This document shows positions 23,497 through 24,423 of a stretch of DNA of 24,423 bases, in pieces. The DNA comes from Rhodospirillales bacterium (GTDB lineage Bacteria > Pseudomonadota > Alphaproteobacteria > Rhodospirillales > JABHCV01), in contig JADHSW010000013.1 in assembly GCA_016776705.1 (NCBI GenBank), positions 1-24,423 on the forward strand. Direction: 5' to 3'. The stretch's first letter is position 1. Every line of letters begins with the position of its first letter. Under the pieces are notes generated by a model. That model was not told the DNA's origin. It made no database searches and saw only the letters and a program-made list of their open reading frames with translations. The position numbers and the translations under genes are program-made.

Positions 23497-23807
23497 CGGT
23501 CTACCTGAGTAAACTTTAATCATTTGTATCAGGGCAAAATTCCACCCTATCCGAAGGGGTAGTTTAGCGTTTTCCAGAGGCAGGTCAACAGCGCGAAATG
23601 TTACTTTGTTACGGGATTGTGATTGCTTCGGGAATACGTCCCGGAAGGTCCGTGGGCGTGGCGGCTGCAACTGGTTTCGGGGGTACTGGCTTGGTCAGCC
23701 TTAATTTGAGCGTTGGATAGAAAATCTATCTTGACTATAAACACTGAGATTAGCCGATTCACTCAAAATTATTGGGAAAGGTGGCGAGGGTAAGCCATTC
23801 ATACAAG
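23497..23807. other. Divergent intergenic region between the gcv leader and the right-edge SGNH gene
   Basis: No supported gene lies in these 311 bases. The gcv promoter should be at its left end on the minus strand; TTGCCC with an AT-rich stretch 18 bases on is the best I see, and it is weak. At the right end a plus-strand pair TTGGAT (23713-23718) and TATAAA (23736-23741), 17 bases apart, could serve the SGNH gene. Confidence 0.5.
23716..23730. promoter_or_regulatory. Palindrome in the putative promoter of the right-edge SGNH gene
   Basis: GATAGA-aaa-TCTATC is a perfect inverted repeat with a three-base centre. It occupies the spacer between the candidate -35 and -10 boxes of the plus-strand gene that starts at 23808, a position where a bound repressor would block polymerase. 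No regulator gene is adjacent. Confidence 0.4.
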
Positions 23808-24423
23808 ATGCCATCCATTCAAAACGAAGTTGAAGCGCCACCTCGTATTTTTCAGCGATACCCAAAGACAAGTCTTGGGCTTATTGGGCTGACTTTTTTT
23901 CTGTTATTTCTGGCCCTTGCTGAAATAGCCCTTGGACTGCTGGCCCCCGTGCCCTTGTCAAACGTGGGATTTGTCAACACACCTAACGGTCTTCGTTTTG
24001 GTTGGGGTTTCGAACCCCATGGCCTGGTTCGAATAGAAAACCCGGATACGGGAAAAGTATCATCTGACAGGGTGAACGCCAACGGCTGGAGAGATCGCGA
24101 AAGGACGTATGATAATCCCGGAAACGCTTTTCGCGTCGTGATCTTTGGGGATTCTCAAACCTTTGGATATATCGTACCCAAAGAAAAGACCTTCACCTGG
24201 GTTCTTGAAGATCGCTTTAAGATGGAAGGACTGAATGTCGAAATCATCAATATTTCTTATTCCGGATGGAGCACCAGCCAACAACTGGAAGCCCTGGAAA
24301 CAGAAGGTATGAAATATCACCCAGATCTAGTCATTACTCATTTTGTTCCAAATGATGTTGATGAAAATTTATCTCATATAGGGTCAGGAAAATTTTCAAA
24401 CAGAATTCCTTTTTTCCATGAAG
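23808..24423 (+). CDS. Membrane-anchored SGNH/GDSL-like protein, 3' part missing
   Basis: The frame opens at ATG 23808 and is still open at the right edge, giving about 205 residues. After a short cytoplasmic start there is one membrane helix (about residues 22-46). A periplasmic domain then contains RVVIFGDSQTFGY, with the serine of an SGNH nucleophile block, followed by NISYSGWSTSQQ (glycine block) and FVPNDVDEN (asparagine block). The layout resembles SGNH proteins near polysaccharide O-acetylation or acyltransferase genes, but the catalytic histidine lies outside the window. No close ribosome binding site is seen for this ATG; GTG 23781 is in frame and might be an earlier start. Confidence 0.82.
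   Translation, partial: MPSIQNEVEAPPRIFQRYPKTSLGLIGLTFFLLFLALAEIALGLLAPVPLSNVGFVNTPNGLRFGWGFEPHGLVRIENPDTGKVSSDRVNANGWRDRERTYDNPGNAFRVVIFGDSQTFGYIVPKEKTFTWVLEDRFKMEGLNVEIINISYSGWSTSQQLEALETEGMKYHPDLVITHFVPNDVDENLSHIGSGKFSNRIPFFHE

Noticed and set aside
23461..23670. Minus-strand open frame of 69 codons overlapping the first glycine aptamer
   Set aside because: The overlapped bases are explained by conserved riboswitch structure; the peptide has no family features. A leader peptide is possible but unsupported.
1..24423. tRNA, rRNA, CRISPR array, insertion sequence, integrase or attachment site
   Set aside because: I looked for cloverleaf-like arms, regularly spaced repeats, transposase motifs and flanking terminal repeats and saw none I could support.

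Overview
The window looks like part of the chromosome of an alphaproteobacterium, probably a Rhodospirillales-like aerobic or facultative marine/soil organism. The evidence is the family mix: DUF1285, a DUF6111-like membrane protein, an alphaproteobacterial CCA-adding enzyme, a split glycine decarboxylase gcvPA/gcvPB and a tandem glycine riboswitch. This placement is inference from gene content. I see no integrase, transposase, tRNA, rRNA or CRISPR array. Both edges cut a gene.

Region 1 (1-7112, minus strand) is an almost complete alternative complex III (ACIII) operon, in transcription order actA (five-heme cytochrome c), actB as two genes (molybdopterin-like B1, then iron-sulfur B2), actC (NrfD-like membrane quinol module), actD, actE (mono-heme cytochrome c) and actF (cut by the left edge). 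Together they form a quinol:cytochrome c/oxidase oxidoreductase that replaces or supplements the bc1 complex. Genes from actB1 on overlap or sit within a few bases of each other. A 359-base AT-rich leader (7113-7471) precedes actA. It holds a 15-bp hairpin that would bury the actA ribosome binding site, next to a GTG start.

Region 2 (7472-11735, minus) is a tightly coupled six-gene run: LysR regulator, DUF1285, CoA-type Nudix hydrolase, small membrane protein, CCA-adding tRNA nucleotidyltransferase, SGNH hydrolase. Most junctions are ATGA-type overlaps.

Region 3 (11856-14134, plus) is divergent from the LysR gene: azoR (FMN quinone/azo reductase), yqjG (glutathionyl-hydroquinone reductase) and a pirin. 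This is a coherent quinone/electrophile detoxification operon. A perfect GTTTCC-N5-GGAAAC palindrome lies in the shared promoter.

Region 4 (14208-18269) is a mixed set of less familiar genes: a small acidic conserved protein, an orphan periplasmic binding protein, a 420-residue unknown with a degenerate Fic-like motif, an exported ankyrin protein and a DMT-family permease.

Region 5 (18367-23496, minus) is the glycine cleavage operon gcvT-gcvH-gcvPA-gcvPB plus a coupled VOC protein, preceded by a two-aptamer glycine riboswitch. A divergent, membrane-anchored SGNH-like protein begins at 23808 and leaves the window on the right.
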